Source: Onchocerca volvulus (Eukaryota; Nematoda; Chromadorea; Rhabditida; Onchocercidae). Taken from it: a DNA stretch of 64,000 nucleotides. Position numbers and translations under genes: made by a program. Where the stretch lies: NCBI GenBank assembly GCA_000499405.2, contig HG738138.1:1054001-1118000 (forward strand), written 5' to 3'. A model generated the notes under the pieces. That model ran no database searches. It saw only the letters and a list, made by a program, of their open reading frames with translations, and had not been told where the DNA came from. This document shows, in pieces, positions 26,201 through 41,410 of this stretch. The stretch's first letter is position 1. The number at the start of each line of letters is the position of its first letter.

Positions 26201-28090
26201 TCACCACCTTCAAAACTGAAAGAAAAAAATTTTCAAAATAATTTCTACATCACATTATCAATACATGTATATATGATGATAAAAAAAAAAAGCAAATCTT
26301 CTATGACTAAGCATTTTATATTCTTCGGATATTTGTAATATTTCATCCCGAAAAACGGTCATTTCTTAAATCATCTTCTATATAGCAATCATCCTTAAAC
26401 TCATGCCAATCTCATCATCCGGTTTCAATTTTCAGCTTCTTTTCATCCGCAACATCTTTTTTTCGGAAGAATTTATTTGAAACATTTGAGACAATTTTTT
26501 CATACTTAACACATTCAGTAGTTACGTGTGACTATAGCTAAAGAAATTCGTGGAACAATTATACCCCCAAAGGATTCATAATACAGTTACACAGCCAGAA
26601 ACCCATGAAAACATTACAAAAAAGGGAAACTTCTGCAACGATCACGTGCAACCCACAATCCGAGATTATCAAACCGGTAGAGCTGCATCATTGTGACTTC
26701 GCGTTTGCGCGTTCATGCATGCTAGCGTACATTGCGCCAATTCAAATTTTCTAAATTCTTAAATCTCACTTCAATTTCACCGATTATTGTCATGCAACGT
26801 ATATTTCTCTCTTGAGCAACAAAATATGACTGGTGAAGAAAGGATGTTGTAACTTTTTCCCTTAAATTTAAAGTTATGCCTAATTTCGTAAAATGTTCAT
26901 GTGACTAAAACTTCATTAAAAGGAAAACTTTCAAAATTTGTATTCAAAAAAAAAAAAGAAACGGATATTCTTTGAATACTTTAAAAACAGGTTTGGAATA
27001 TAAAAATTTCCCTTTTTTCTTAAAAAAAAAAAAAAAATCCCATGAACTTTTCCTCAATTAATTTATAAAATTTGTTTGGTAAAGAAATGATCTTTACATA
27101 AAGCAACAGAAGTCTTTGAAATTACATCCATTATACCCATCTTTTCATTTCGAATTTCGTAAAAATATCTCAAAAAATTTGGAAATTAAAAAAGAAAAAA
27201 TTTTCCTGAAAAATTAAACCTATTCTTCGATAACTACAACTCGATAAATCACATTTTAAATCATGCATGACTCAAATTGTTTGTCATTCCTAACAGAAAT
27301 AAATTGAATCGTTTCCAATAATTAATTAATATCACTACCTTAACTATTCAATTATTTTATTTATCTATATTGTCTATTAGTCTTATCCCCTCCAATTTAT
27401 ATTGTTCTCTTCTCATCCATATCTATTTTTCTTTCTCTCAGTCACCGCTCCTGCTGTAATGCGTTATTTTTCATAAATTTTTCTCCTCCCTCTCTTGGCA
27501 ACATGCTCTCTCGCAGAATCTTCCAATCTTGACATCTCTTTTTTATTATTAAGTAACTTTCATGTTCTCAGTCTCTACCTATCTTATACTTCTGAACTTT
27601 ATCAATCTCTAAATCTCCAGGAAAACACACAATATTTCCCGCCCAACTCGATTGATGTTGAACGGAACATCGCAGTATCACAATCATGTGGTGAAATGAG
27701 GCGTTATGAACTGATTCGGATTGCCAAAAGCGTAGGAAGAGGGATGGGAGCTTGTCTTTTTGATGCTGGTTACTGTAGGACTCATTTCTGGTTACGGTCC
27801 ACCAAATGTTCCGGAATTCTAGTGGTCGTTCGGATTTTAGTCTTGAGGACTGGATATCAAAGTTAGGTATATTCTTGTAACATGCACATGCTTCTTCGAG
27901 AATTAATTTCCTAACCGATTTTTAATTCCTGAAATTGATAACTAGAGCATCCGTAACTTTTTTTCCTCATTTACACTAACGTTATGTTCGCTTATTCGAA
28001 TTTTGCTTCAAATATTTTGACACGAATGAGCGAATACTTGACATCCCAGAACCGTTGGAAATAATTGATGATTTGCAGTACTTCTGTCGG
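26201..28090. other. Divergent intergenic region between brk-1 and dnj-2
   Basis: About 1.9 kb that should hold promoters for both directions. At 26,640-26,745 a locally CpG-richer stretch includes a palindromic CACGTG (26,643-26,648), a reasonable candidate promoter for the brk-1 cluster. At 27,696-27,866 there is coding-like sequence in shifting frames, described under findings. Confidence 0.5.
26640..26745 (-). promoter_or_regulatory. Candidate promoter of the brk-1/nuo-3/coq-3/gdi-1 cluster
   Basis: CpG-containing island-like patch with an E-box CACGTG at 26,643, about 440-550 bp upstream of the first start codon of the cluster. Based only on composition and position. Confidence 0.25.
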
Positions 28091-30602
<2,512 letters not shown>

Positions 30603-32429
30603 AAAAATATTTCGAATGTTTTTGTTATTCTGTCACTGGATAAGATGGCTGGAAAGCAGGCCAAATAAAACTAATGTTAACATACTGTAGCGGCTGTCAG
30701 GTAGGGAATGAAAAATAATAGTATGATAATCAGAACTCGAATGATATTCTTTCAAATGTAATTATCTTAAATACAGTAAGCCAGCAAAGCGGGAGTTTCA
30801 TATGATTTTAATAAGATTTGCGAGAACTCGTTTATATTTGTTATTTTGATGACTCACTCAACAGCTACATAATTTATAATTAGAATATATTTCCTACAAA
30901 ACAAGCCGTACATTATTAATACAAATAAAACAGTCGAACTTAGTTTAGTGTTAAAGCAAACACACCGGACAGTAATCTACTATGGATCAAGGTGTCGCTG
31001 ATATAGCTCTGACTTTCAAGAATCTAAAATGCTGATTTCCCTGACCGAAACTCTGCATATTAAATTTGCTCCAAAAAAAAAAAAAAAAAATGCTCTTCAC
31101 GACACGAATCAACAGAAGTAGATGATGTAAACCCTTCCAGTAACAATCAAAACTATCGCTCGGAAATCTCGATGATTGACTATTCGGGCACGTTCAAATT
31201 TGATCCATTACATATATTCGTCTCATACTCAGTACAGGAAATGTCAACTACTATTTCGACGCAAATCAGCCCAGATTTCATTTCCCATCCAAGCAACTTT
31301 TATGTAAATAGCTGTTCACACGAGAGATATACGTATGTTTACAGTATACGTCATTTATTTGTGCCTACATGTCTGCCATACAACAAATTCCAAACAAAGA
31401 AACTTTATAATAAAAGAGAGCAAAACTTACCGACAATCGAAATCAGTATAAAATTACAATACATAAGGGAAAAAAAGAAAGAAAAAAACAATGGAGGAAG
31501 GGAAAAATAATGCAATGTGGTCGATCAATCACAAGTCCAATGTTATCGTGTTTCAGTTAGGTTTTTGGTTAAGCGGTTAAGCGCAATGAATAGCATTAAT
31601 TCCCACTTTTTCTTCTGCATACGAACAACAAATTTTGACGATGATGATGAAAGAAGACAGAATTCCGCTGAAAATAAAATTTTTGCTGGCAAAAGTCAAT
31701 ATGCAAAATCCAACGAACTAAACTGCAATGTACTTACCTCAGTACAGCTTCAATTACAATAAACTTCAGCGAGAAGTAAAAAAACAAATTTTATACTTTG
31801 AACAGAAACTTACTTGTCAATCTCCCAGTCCTATGGCACAACTTGTGAATACCGGAAAACCAAACATGAAATTCATAGAATTCCTGTATCCAAGTCCTTC
31901 AGGGTATAAGGATATAGAACCCGAGCTCCCCAACCCCTCCACTTTAAAGGATTGCAACAGTAAAGTTCTATTTCAAATTAACTGTGAAGATATCGGCATA
32001 ACTGTCGCGAAATATTAATTAAACTCACAGAAAAAAAGCTGCCAAAGACCCGCAGCAGTTGCTGAAACCTTGAAGAAAGCGTGGACAAAAAGTACCAATG
32101 GGAGTGCCAAAAACGTACAAGACATGAAAGCTTCACAACCTTTTTTTGATGAGCAAGAAAACACTACCCACCTGTTTCCAGGACTAACCTTTATATTAAA
32201 ATTGTGTGGCACGGTCGGAAACTGTCGTTTCAGCTCTTTCTAAAGGTTCCACAACGCAGAGCTTATGATGAATTTATGCAAAGAAACTAGGTACGAAAGC
32301 ATGTAACCTACTTATAAACTATAAAAAACTACCTTTAAACTTATCGCACAAAGTAGTAAATGATCAGCTACATCCTGAAAAAAGATAAAGGAAAAACTTA
32401 CCTCATAAAAATTTTGAATCCACTATCAA
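30603..32429. other. Region between convergent dnj-2 and ZNF207 genes
   Basis: Holds the dnj-2 polyadenylation signal (30,664) and the downstream flank of the minus-strand ZNF207 gene. Three plus-strand open frames (31,172-31,510, 31,517-31,762, 31,728-32,018) are longer than usual for this composition, but no family, start context or splice structure could be assigned. Confidence 0.5.
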
Positions 32430-34929
32430 CTAGATGAATCTTTTACTGATTGCCAACCGTTCCTCCTGAAAAAAAAGATATTCTGTGCTATCTAGGGATG
32501 TTAAACAAATTCAATCCAGGAAAGACAAACTTAAGGATTCGCATAACTAGCGAAGAAATATTAAGAGTAAAATCTATGTTAAATAATATACCAAAGATAT
32601 ATCTTCGTCAGGATGCATGATGTGTATTTTTGCCCCGAGTCTTTGGATCTGATTGGGTATTTCCCGGATCCGTTCCGGTTCTGCAGTTTTACTAGAGGAA
32701 GGATCACTATAAGCTGGGAAAGCTGCTGGCACAGCAGGTGTAGACTGTGCATTGATTGCTCCCGGACCGGATATTCCAGGTACTCCCATCGGACCATTCG
32801 GTAACGGTACCCGAGAAGGCAAGTTCATGCTGAAACAAAATCATATTATATGCTAAAATACTTTCTCCTTTCGAAAAGATACATACAAAGTAACGAAGCA
32901 ATTAGTGCCACGTCAACCAGTCTTTCAAATTTCAATTTTCGAATATAAGGTCAAAGATACCAACGTAAAAGCTTTTCTCTATGTGCATAAACAAATACTG
33001 CAAGAATTAGGGCTGACAAACAAAAAATATGATGATTTGAATACCATGAATGAAGCTGAAAAAATGTTATTCACGTACTTAATGCTATCACCTACCTCAT
33101 TATACTGCTATGATCTCAGACAGAAAGAAATGGTAGCAAGTTCCTTTGAAACATATCGCATGAAAGATTATCAGATCCATGGACTGCTCCAAGATTTTTT
33201 ATACACAACTAGATTAACTTTTGATCGAGTAGGGAATTACTACTGATCAGAATATTCACAGCTAAGAATAACATAATACATCAGCTCGGTTATCCTGTAC
33301 CCGTCTAAAAGATTTAATAAGGATCAGCAAAAAGGAAAAAAACGGGAACCTTGTGAGTGCAGGTTGAGCACTACCTGGAGGTACGACTGGAAGTGGTGGG
33401 AGAGCTCTTGGTGGTGCCGGTATGAACGGTGGCCCGAACGGGGGCATTCCTGAAGGTGGAAGAGGTGGAAAACCGGGAATCATAGGTGGTATACCTGAAA
33501 TGCAAGATGAATTTTGAAATACAAAAAAAGACTGGCAAAAACTGATAACTGCTACATGAAGTTATTTTCTATATTTGTTATTTGAAAATTCAATGATATG
33601 TCGAATTTTGCCAAATACTGCAAAATATGAAGTCGAAACAGTAAAAAATGAATTTACCCGGAGGTAGCATTGGAAATGGAGCTATTAGAGGAGGCACCGG
33701 AGTAGTTGTATTCTTCGACTCCTTCTTTGTAGTTTCTTCTGCAAAGGAAAAACATCAATTTTTTTGGAAAAAGGGTCATACTAGATCGTAAAGTTCGTAA
33801 AGATCACAAAGTTGGAAATTTGCATATTTATAAGGAAATGAAAAGTTCCAGAACCTTGAGCATCATCGGGAATACCTTCCATACCATAAACTTCTATTTC
33901 CACTGAATCTTTACCGGGTAATGCAGCAGGTATCTTATCTATCGTTTCTTTATGCACCTTGAAAAAATAAATAAGCTCCAAGAATTGTTCAATAAAACGG
34001 GTTTCAAGCGATAACATATGCAAAAAAGGCTTAAAAAAAAACAGCAAAATTTAAAAGCTGAGAGAATACCTGCATGCAGTGGATGGCTAGTCCGGGGCCT
34101 GTGAAAAGCTTCTTGTGACAAATATGACATTTAAAATGTTTTGCTTTTTGATGTTGAATTAAAATTTTTTCATCCTCGAATTCGCGATTACAATACCTGC
34201 AAGAGAATAAACATGATTCCTATCATCATAATAGTTTTGAACTCAACATCAAAGCCAACCAGTCCTTCAACAAAGACATTCTGTGTGGTGCCCGCGACTG
34301 AATGTTGAATTTAACAGCTAAATTTCCAAAACGAGATTCCTTAACTTTTATCAAAGGCCATCAAACTGCTCCAACAGACCAATATAACAGTAGATTTTGA
34401 TGATTATATAATCCCAAAATTTGCGTTCGAACTTTCCTTATAACTGAATCGTGCTTACGGCTTTACATATCACTCTCGATTACTTCTTTTAGAATTCTAG
34501 CACTAATACATTAATTCACTTAACTATCAACTCGGTAACTGGATATCTTACTCCCTTGCTACCATCGCCTTATGCCATCAATTTATATCGATGAATTCAA
34601 TAGATAAAGAAAGAAAAGGAAGAATAGTGAGACATGAAAAAGCACGAAAAATTGGCATAATCTATTGTGTCTCATTCTCTGCTAAACTCTTTTCAAATAA
34701 TTAATTCATATTTAAAAAAAAAAATGCATGACTAGTAGCCTAAGCAACATGACAACCAAAATAAATAACGACTGCAATAACCGAAATACTATTTTAAGAA
34801 CAGTCCAGATAAGCCTTCAATCTTGCAGGGAAGAAAAAAAAAAAGGACAAATATTTTGCATTCTTTCATACACATTAAAATTACTTACCAACACCAGGGT
34901 TTCGCGGCACGCTTTTTCTTTCGACCCAT
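32430..34929 (-). CDS. ZNF207/BuGZ homologue (Bub3-binding zinc-finger protein)
   Basis: Nuclear and spindle protein that binds and stabilises Bub3 through a GLEBS motif and supports kinetochore attachment. Exons 34929-34889, 34196-34070, 33957-33855, 33738-33658, 33494-33350, 32829-32592 and 32465-32430 give 256 residues in continuous phase. The start [20 protein letters not shown] leads into two C2H2 fingers (CxxC...HxxxxxH, then [18 protein letters not shown]), followed by [15 protein letters not shown] and [13 protein letters not shown], all near-identical to vertebrate ZNF207. A Pro/Gly-rich low-complexity middle ([16 protein letters not shown]) precedes the GLEBS core [12 protein letters not shown]. 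The protein ends eight residues after the EE pair, much shorter than human ZNF207, which continues with a second Pro/Gly region. C. elegans B0035.1 is, as I recall, the relative. A plus-strand open frame lies in its fifth intron. Confidence 0.93.
32857..33246 (+). other. Opposite-strand open frame nested in ZNF207 intron 5
   Basis: A stop-free frame of about 130 codons on the strand opposite ZNF207, with ordinary protein-like composition ([37 protein letters not shown]). The first in-frame ATG is well inside; only GTG or TTG-type codons precede it. No splice sites or family recognised. It may be a decayed retrocopy, a fragment of transferred DNA, or an unannotated exon. Confidence 0.4.
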
Positions 34930-36499
34930 ATTTTTGATGATAATGCGCTTAACACCCGAATAAAAAGTTTTTCAAAAAAGCACCTTTTCCAATGAACTGA
35001 AAGAAATCCTGAAATATAGTTGCATCCTATCAACACAAAAAAGTACATTTTTGGGGGTAACTTCGAAATAATAATACAATTTAACATTCCTCAATATCCT
35101 AAAATTTTCTCATCATCGATAATTTTCGGATTTATTCCTCATTCAAGCAAACTGCGCCACCTATCTTAATTACCCTCAGTAATTGTCACGAGAAACCGCT
35201 CGACGCAAATAACCGTATCGCACGCATACCAAATTACACAATGAGAAAAAGAATAAGAGTACCACAAATTTCTTCGACTTACGCTCACAATTTCACTGTA
35301 ACGCGCAAGAAGCAATCGGCAAATTTGCATTTAGACTGAAGCATGAACATTTTGCTGTAAGCTGAAACATGGAATATATCCACCTAAAGCGATGAATTCA
35401 ATTACTCTCAATCTATGACTGCATTATCTTTCGTAATTCTTACCAATCTCTACCGCTCTTTATTTAAAAATATCTCTCATTCCACTTTCAATCATTCGCT
35501 TTCTAAGGCAAAGCGCTTAATGACACTGCGCAAATTCTCTCTAAATTCGCAAGTATTAAGCTCTCTCGTTGATACTTGCACTCTTTGTATTCTCAGAAAT
35601 TTTCGAGCTACTTTACATCTTTAACATTCTCATTGTTGTTTGTTTTCACAATCTTTATTCTCCAACATAACTATACTATTTATCAACTGCACATTAGTTC
35701 GGAATCGGTTGGAAATCGATATGCTACAAACACTGTTGCCTGATATTATGAATGGGCGCTATGAAAATTATTCCGGATTTGGAAAAGGATTACGTGGTGT
35801 AAATGATCTGTTCATTACGTGATAAGTGGCGTCGCTAGGCGGACGTGTTATCTTTTTGTCATAATCAGTTCGGAATATTCGTATTATTCATTTCGTAGTG
35901 TCATGGCTTGTAATCACAAGTTAGTTTTCGTGAAAAGCAGTTTGGTTTACGTAATTTTTATCGATAAACATGGATCTTGAAATTCCTTGACTACTTATTT
36001 CTTCAGCTAGCCTAATATGTTATGCTTTAACATTCTTGATCTTTGCCGTTAGTTCAATCTGATAATATTCTGAAGTCGGCTTTTGATTGATATTGCGCTT
36101 TGTAACTAATGTGCCGAAATGGGATTTTCTCCATGATCATCCATTTTTGTTGTTAAGAATTTTGTTAAGTTTGGACTTCCAGTCAGTGGTTCAATAAAGA
36201 TTTCGGTTTAATATATTCATATAACAATTTCTGGCTTTTGGTTTCATCACTTGTAACTTTTTCAAGTTGAAAATCTTGGATGTTACAAAAATTACTAGGT
36301 GCAACATTCGTAAACTTATTGAGCACTCAGTAATACATTTGTATGATTTGACGATTTCAAATGTATTTGTATTTGAAATTTGTATGATTTCAAATGTATT
36401 TAAAAAAAGATAGCCAAGTAGTCATTTTACTATTTTATACTTCCATACGTTATTATATCGTGCAGTCGTAAATCTAATTCTTATCAAAATAATATAAAA
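34930..36499. other. Divergent intergenic region between ZNF207 and tsg-101
   Basis: Expected to contain both promoters. Opposed GATA-type sites (TGATAA at about 35,821 and TTATCT at about 35,848) lie in a less AT-rich patch. A short plus-strand frame ending at 35,822 looks partly coding-like. An imperfect duplication of a TTTGTATGATTT-containing segment lies at 36,337-36,401. Confidence 0.4.
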
Positions 36500-38533
36500 A
36501 TGATAACTACGAAACTTTCCAGTATGACAAATAATGTCGTATCATCGACTGTTACTGCTTTACTGGATCGAGCTAAAGCAAAGTATGTGGATACGGCGAA
36601 GAATGATATACTGTTAGCTCTAAGCGGCTTTCCTGATCTCACACCGGACGTTGAACATTTCGTTTATCCGGACAGGACTTATACACTTGCATTTCGTCTG
36701 AAGGGCACCATTCCTGTTCTTTATAAGGTTTGTATCGATTTAAGATCGTTCCTAATTATGTCGTAAGATTGGTTGCTTCAGTTTCCCTATTTGCTTTTAC
36801 TTTATATATTATATATTTGATATTATGCTTCGTTATATGCTGGTCCGATTGATCGTGAATTTGTTTGTCAGATAAGTATATGCAAATATACTCGCAGATT
36901 ACCATTTTCAAAATTTTTTTTTTTGTTAACTTTAATGGAATTTGTGTAAAAGGAAATTTTTGTCAGGGCAATACATACAACATACCGGTAGCATTATATC
37001 TCTGGGACACCCATCCTTATTATGCACCAATATGTTACGTTTGTCCAACGCCAAATATGATGCTGAAGGAATCGAAAACGGTAGATAAACAGGGACGCAT
37101 CTATTTGCCATATCTTAGTGATTGGTCCTTCCCAGGATATGATTTAAGTGGTTTATTACAGGTAATTTTTTCACTTATGAGAATAAATTATTCAACAAAA
37201 AAAAAAAAAAAAAGAAAAAAATCAATAGAAACAAAAAGGAAAAACGTTTCTTAAGAGGAAGTAGATGAAATTTGCATTTTTCAAGGTCATGGCGATGTGT
37301 TTCCAAGATTCTTGTCCAGTATTCGCGAAGCCCAATAATAATTTACGTCCGTCAGCTGTGGGATCAACATCTGCTGGTCAGGTGCAAGGTTACACGCCTT
37401 ATCCAACTTCTAATGCGCCCGGAATACCACCATATCCAACGACACCTGTTTCTTATCCTTCGATGCCACATGCTAATGTTGGTAGTGGTACGGTTCAACC
37501 GGAACATCTAAAAGCATCTGTGATGAGCGCTGTTGAACACAAAATTAGGCAACGCCTTCGCGAAAAATTAGGTATTCTTGCTTTTCGAAAATCTGTGCTC
37601 CTTTTTGTGCTGAGTTATAGAATATTCACCCTTTAAACGGCAATCAGGTTGTGACTTTGAATTTCTAAATTTGAAGTGTTATGTTTTTTTAGTTAGCTTA
37701 CAGTAAAGCCTTCTAATCCAAGTTTTTCAGGAACAATGCATGCGGAATTAGCTTCTATAAGACAGACCCATGCAGATCTGCGTGCCGGTCAGCAGAAGCT
37801 CAAAGTTATTGTGGAAGATTTAGCGCAGGAGCAGAAACGAATGGAAGACGCATTGATTGTGTATCAGGTACTTATGTCATCAATATAAACTTTTTTTTTG
37901 TCTCTGATTTTCAATTTTCGAAAATGTGTTAAATCTCAATATCTTTTATCGAATTTCTGTTGTTAATTGATTATAAGAATAGTTTTGATTTTCAGGAAAA
38001 GAAAGCCGAAATTAGTTCTCTTCTTTCAACATCGTCACCCGAAAAAAATGTAGAAATTGATCAAGTAATTGATGCTTGTACACCTCTGCATAGACAGGTT
38101 AGGATTAGTTCTTTTTCTTACGAATTTTTTTCAGAAGCTAAAAGAATTTATCTTAATGCTAGTATCTAAAATAAGAAATGCTGGATAGAAAATTTAATTT
38201 CATGGCTTTAATAATAAGAAAAATCAAATTTGCATTTTGAATTAAATTAAGTGACGACCATTCCTGTTAATGAAAATTTCTACTGTTTTGTATCTTCGTT
38301 TTTTGGAAGTTTTGATTCGCTAAGAGCATTGTATAAATCTGTTACAGTTACTTCGTTGTTACGTTTATGACTGTGCTATCGATGATGCCATTTATTTCCT
38401 TGGTCAAGCGCTAAGTCGTGGTCGTATCAGTTTAACAAATTATTTGAAAGAAGTACGCCAACTTTCACGTCGACAGTTTATTTATCGTGCTACACTTCAA
38501 AAATGCCGTATTAAGGCGAAAATGTCAATATGA
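36500..38533 (+). CDS. tsg-101: TSG101, ESCRT-I subunit
   Basis: ESCRT-I component that recognises ubiquitinated cargo and PTAP motifs and acts in multivesicular body sorting and membrane scission. Exons 36500-36727, 36967-37161, 37286-37571, 37731-37867, 37996-38097 and 38348-38533 give 377 residues with closed phases. Residues 1 to about 155 form the UEV domain (GTIPVLYKGNTYNIPVALYL, then PPI-like APICYV, GRIYLPYLSDW), lacking the E2 catalytic cysteine as expected. A Pro-rich linker follows (YTPYPTSNAPGIPPYP), then a coiled-coil stalk (ELASIRQTHADLRAGQQKLK) and the steadiness box (AIDDAIYFLGQALSRGRISL, then VRQLSRRQFIYRATLQK). AATAAA at 38,799, 266 nt past the stop. Start chosen as the first in-frame ATG; an alternative internal ATG lies eight codons later. 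Confidence 0.97.
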
Positions 38534-39842
38534 GGCAGATTTGACTTGTTTTTTATACTATATAACATGTAGTTTTTTTTCATCGCATATCAAAATGCTT
38601 CTCATTATGAAAAAAGGAAAAAATAGTATATTATTCTTTGAACATATGTCCTTGAAATCTCTGTTTTGTGGTTTAAATTTGGGATTAATTAGTTGATTAA
38701 TCAATTTTTATTGAAGCGACCTCTTTCATAGTCATGGTTCTTTATTAGTATATCGATGTTGTGGTATGCGTGCTATTCGATTCAGTCATTTTCTATGAAA
38801 TAAAAGCTGTCGTACTTTTTTCTCTTTCAGTTTCTTCTTTGCTAACATTTACCTCTCGGGCTAAATTGGTTCTTTTTTTTTTTTTTTTTTGTCAAACAGA
38901 AATATTAAAATAAGTTTTCAAAAATGTAACGAGATTTTGCTTTGGTTGCTTCAAGAAAAATTTTAATTGAAGCTAGCACTCTGTGGAAAATGTTATGCGA
39001 TGATTTTTTTTCTGGACCTTTTGTCCTTAATTTTCAGCAAAATTCATTACAGAATCTCATGGATATGAGAAATTGTGAAAAAACTGGTATATTCCTGAAA
39101 TGGTATATAGATTCTGTAATAGTAAAAACCAAAATTCATTCCTTCTTGAACTGTTTATTTATATACTCTGCAATGGCAGTGAGTTGAAATTGGTGATCAA
39201 ATTTCAAACTCACACGAATAGTATTTCTAACAGTTTATTGTTCGTTTTTTTTTTTCTTTTTTGCCATAAAATTTGTGCATTTTGGTCACATAATGATGCT
39301 TATTATATCAATCTTTTTGATTATATAATCATATCTTTGTCTATATTTGAAGTTACTACATCGTTATTCAAGCAGTCATCGTGATGTTATGCTTTCTGTA
39401 ATTATTACATATAAAATCTTTCTAATGCGTCTTTTTTCATCAACAGAATTTCATTCATGTGATAACAAGATAAGAATTAATGAAATCTCTTGTAAAGTGA
39501 CTTTTTCGATCTTTTGTCCATGTTTTTGAGAATTTTTTCAATTTTATTACTGTTCTCACAAATATTGAAAATATATCCCAGGGTATCTAAAAATATCCCA
39601 GTTTTTTTTTTTTTTTTTTTCGAATGGAAATTCGGAAACAAACAATTTTCACTAGAAACATTTGTAAGATATTAATAAATCATACAGTAGTACTCTTCCC
39701 TCTCGTACTTTTTTTTTCGTTCCAAACACCAATCACATCAATCGTTCGTAGATCTATCAATGTATTGTGATGGAGCAATCGTTTAAGTGTCATTATTACG
39801 GACTGTATCAAAGTGTAGGTATAACATGCATCCATCATGTAA

Positions 39843-39886
39843 GCTGTGCAATCATGCATGCAGAATGTATGCATGACATGCACAGC
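39843..39886. repeat. Strong 44-nt hairpin
   Basis: Arms GCTGTGCA..TCATGCAT and ATGCATGA..TGCACAGC pair around a nine-base loop with one small asymmetric bulge. It is unusually GC-balanced for this region. Too short on its own for a typical pre-miRNA. Confidence 0.8.
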
Positions 39887-41410
39887 AAGGTTAAGCGTAC
39901 TCATAAGAGTTGATTTTATATAGATTGATGCCTTGATATTATATATTACCAAAATTTAATGCATATTTTGATTACTTCTCATTCTGCATGCTATTGCTTA
40001 TACTAATGCTAGATTAGATTGCGTGGCATGATGTAAATTAATCTCGTCGAATAGTCGGTCCGACCCATTCTCGATTCTCGACTCATCCAGGACTCTCTTT
40101 CCTTTCTTCCTTCCTATCTTGGATTTATTCTTTGCTTTTTCTCCCTCATCTGATTTGAAATGTTTGTTTCAAGTTTGGAAAATATGGCGGAAAAGAAAGA
40201 GACAAAGAGGGAGAGAGAGAGGGAATAAAAAGAGAAAAGAATTATTGATAGGATAAAAAGGGAAATTTTTTCCGAATGTCAAGTAATATCTGGTTCTATA
40301 TTTGACTCTCTCATTCCTCTTTTTCCCTCATGACAATTCCTTCTACTTCCTTTCCTCATTGTGCAATCGGCACAAAATTTCATTTACCTCCCCCAAAATA
40401 TCAATACCTATTTGCTTTCTCTTTCCCTCTCTTCTTCTTCTAACCTTTCACTCTCTTTGTACTTCATGTTTTGTTTTTCCCCTGTTTTTCGTCTTTTAAT
40501 TTTGAAACAAAATTTTAACATATCTCCTGTCAACATTGTACTTCTATTCCTTTTCTTGCCTATGTTTCGTCTGGTCTCCCTCAATACCCTCACATTTTTG
40601 CTAGTCTCCTATCATATTTCTTTCTAAGAAAAAAAATTTTTTTTTTTTTTTTTTGAAACATCCAATAATAGATTCTTTATTTTTTATATAATCAAATAAG
40701 CTTACCTGTTCGAAGAATATGAAATTTCTTCATAAATTAAAATCAACAGTCGAGAAAGAGAGATGGGAAGAGAGAGAGGAAGAAAAATCGGCTTCGAAGA
40801 TTTGTTGACTCTGTGAGGAATTGATTTTGTTCGTTGCGAAATTTCCAAGTAATTAAGCTAGGCAACAACAGATTAACGGTTCATTTCATGAAAATTCTCT
40901 CAAAGAAATATCTAAAACTTGTTATTATCGAAAAATGTTATTATTAAATGATCAATGAACCTTAAAGATTATAGCCAACTAAACATTCAGATGTTGTAAA
41001 TTCAATTAAAGCGGACGAAGTATTGGCGGTTTCTTTTTTTTTCTTTTTTTTTTTTTTTCATAAAATGAAATTTCTCTCGGAGATTCCATTTTGTTATATT
41101 TTGAAATTTCATTTTCCCTAGATATCTTCCCGTTACTTTTAGGCATAGTTTGCCACTTTCAAACAAGTTTTTGAATTCATTCTTGTTAACTCAGCATTGT
41201 TTGAATAATTCGAGAGTTTTTTTTTTTTTTTTTTCTTAGAAGAAATTATAGGAAATCAATCAGAATAAAGTAAATCCTTTTAGGTTTTTATTCACCAACT
41301 GTTATTACTTTAATTTTGAAAGTTTTTCCTAGGAATCATTAAATTTGCTTATTGAAATTTGAAATTTGCACTTGTTAAACTATCTAATAATATTGATTCC
41401 ATTGCTTTTG

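Noticed and set aside
27495..27695. N-terminal part of a 123-codon plus-strand frame before dnj-2
   Set aside because: The first 65 codons are Ser/Leu low-information sequence in a pyrimidine-rich region. Only the part from 27,696 looks coding-like, and it is treated as a separate finding.
31560..31600. TGGTTAAGCGGTTAAGCGC resembling a tRNA D-arm
   Set aside because: No acceptor stem, anticodon arm or T-loop sequence can be built around it.
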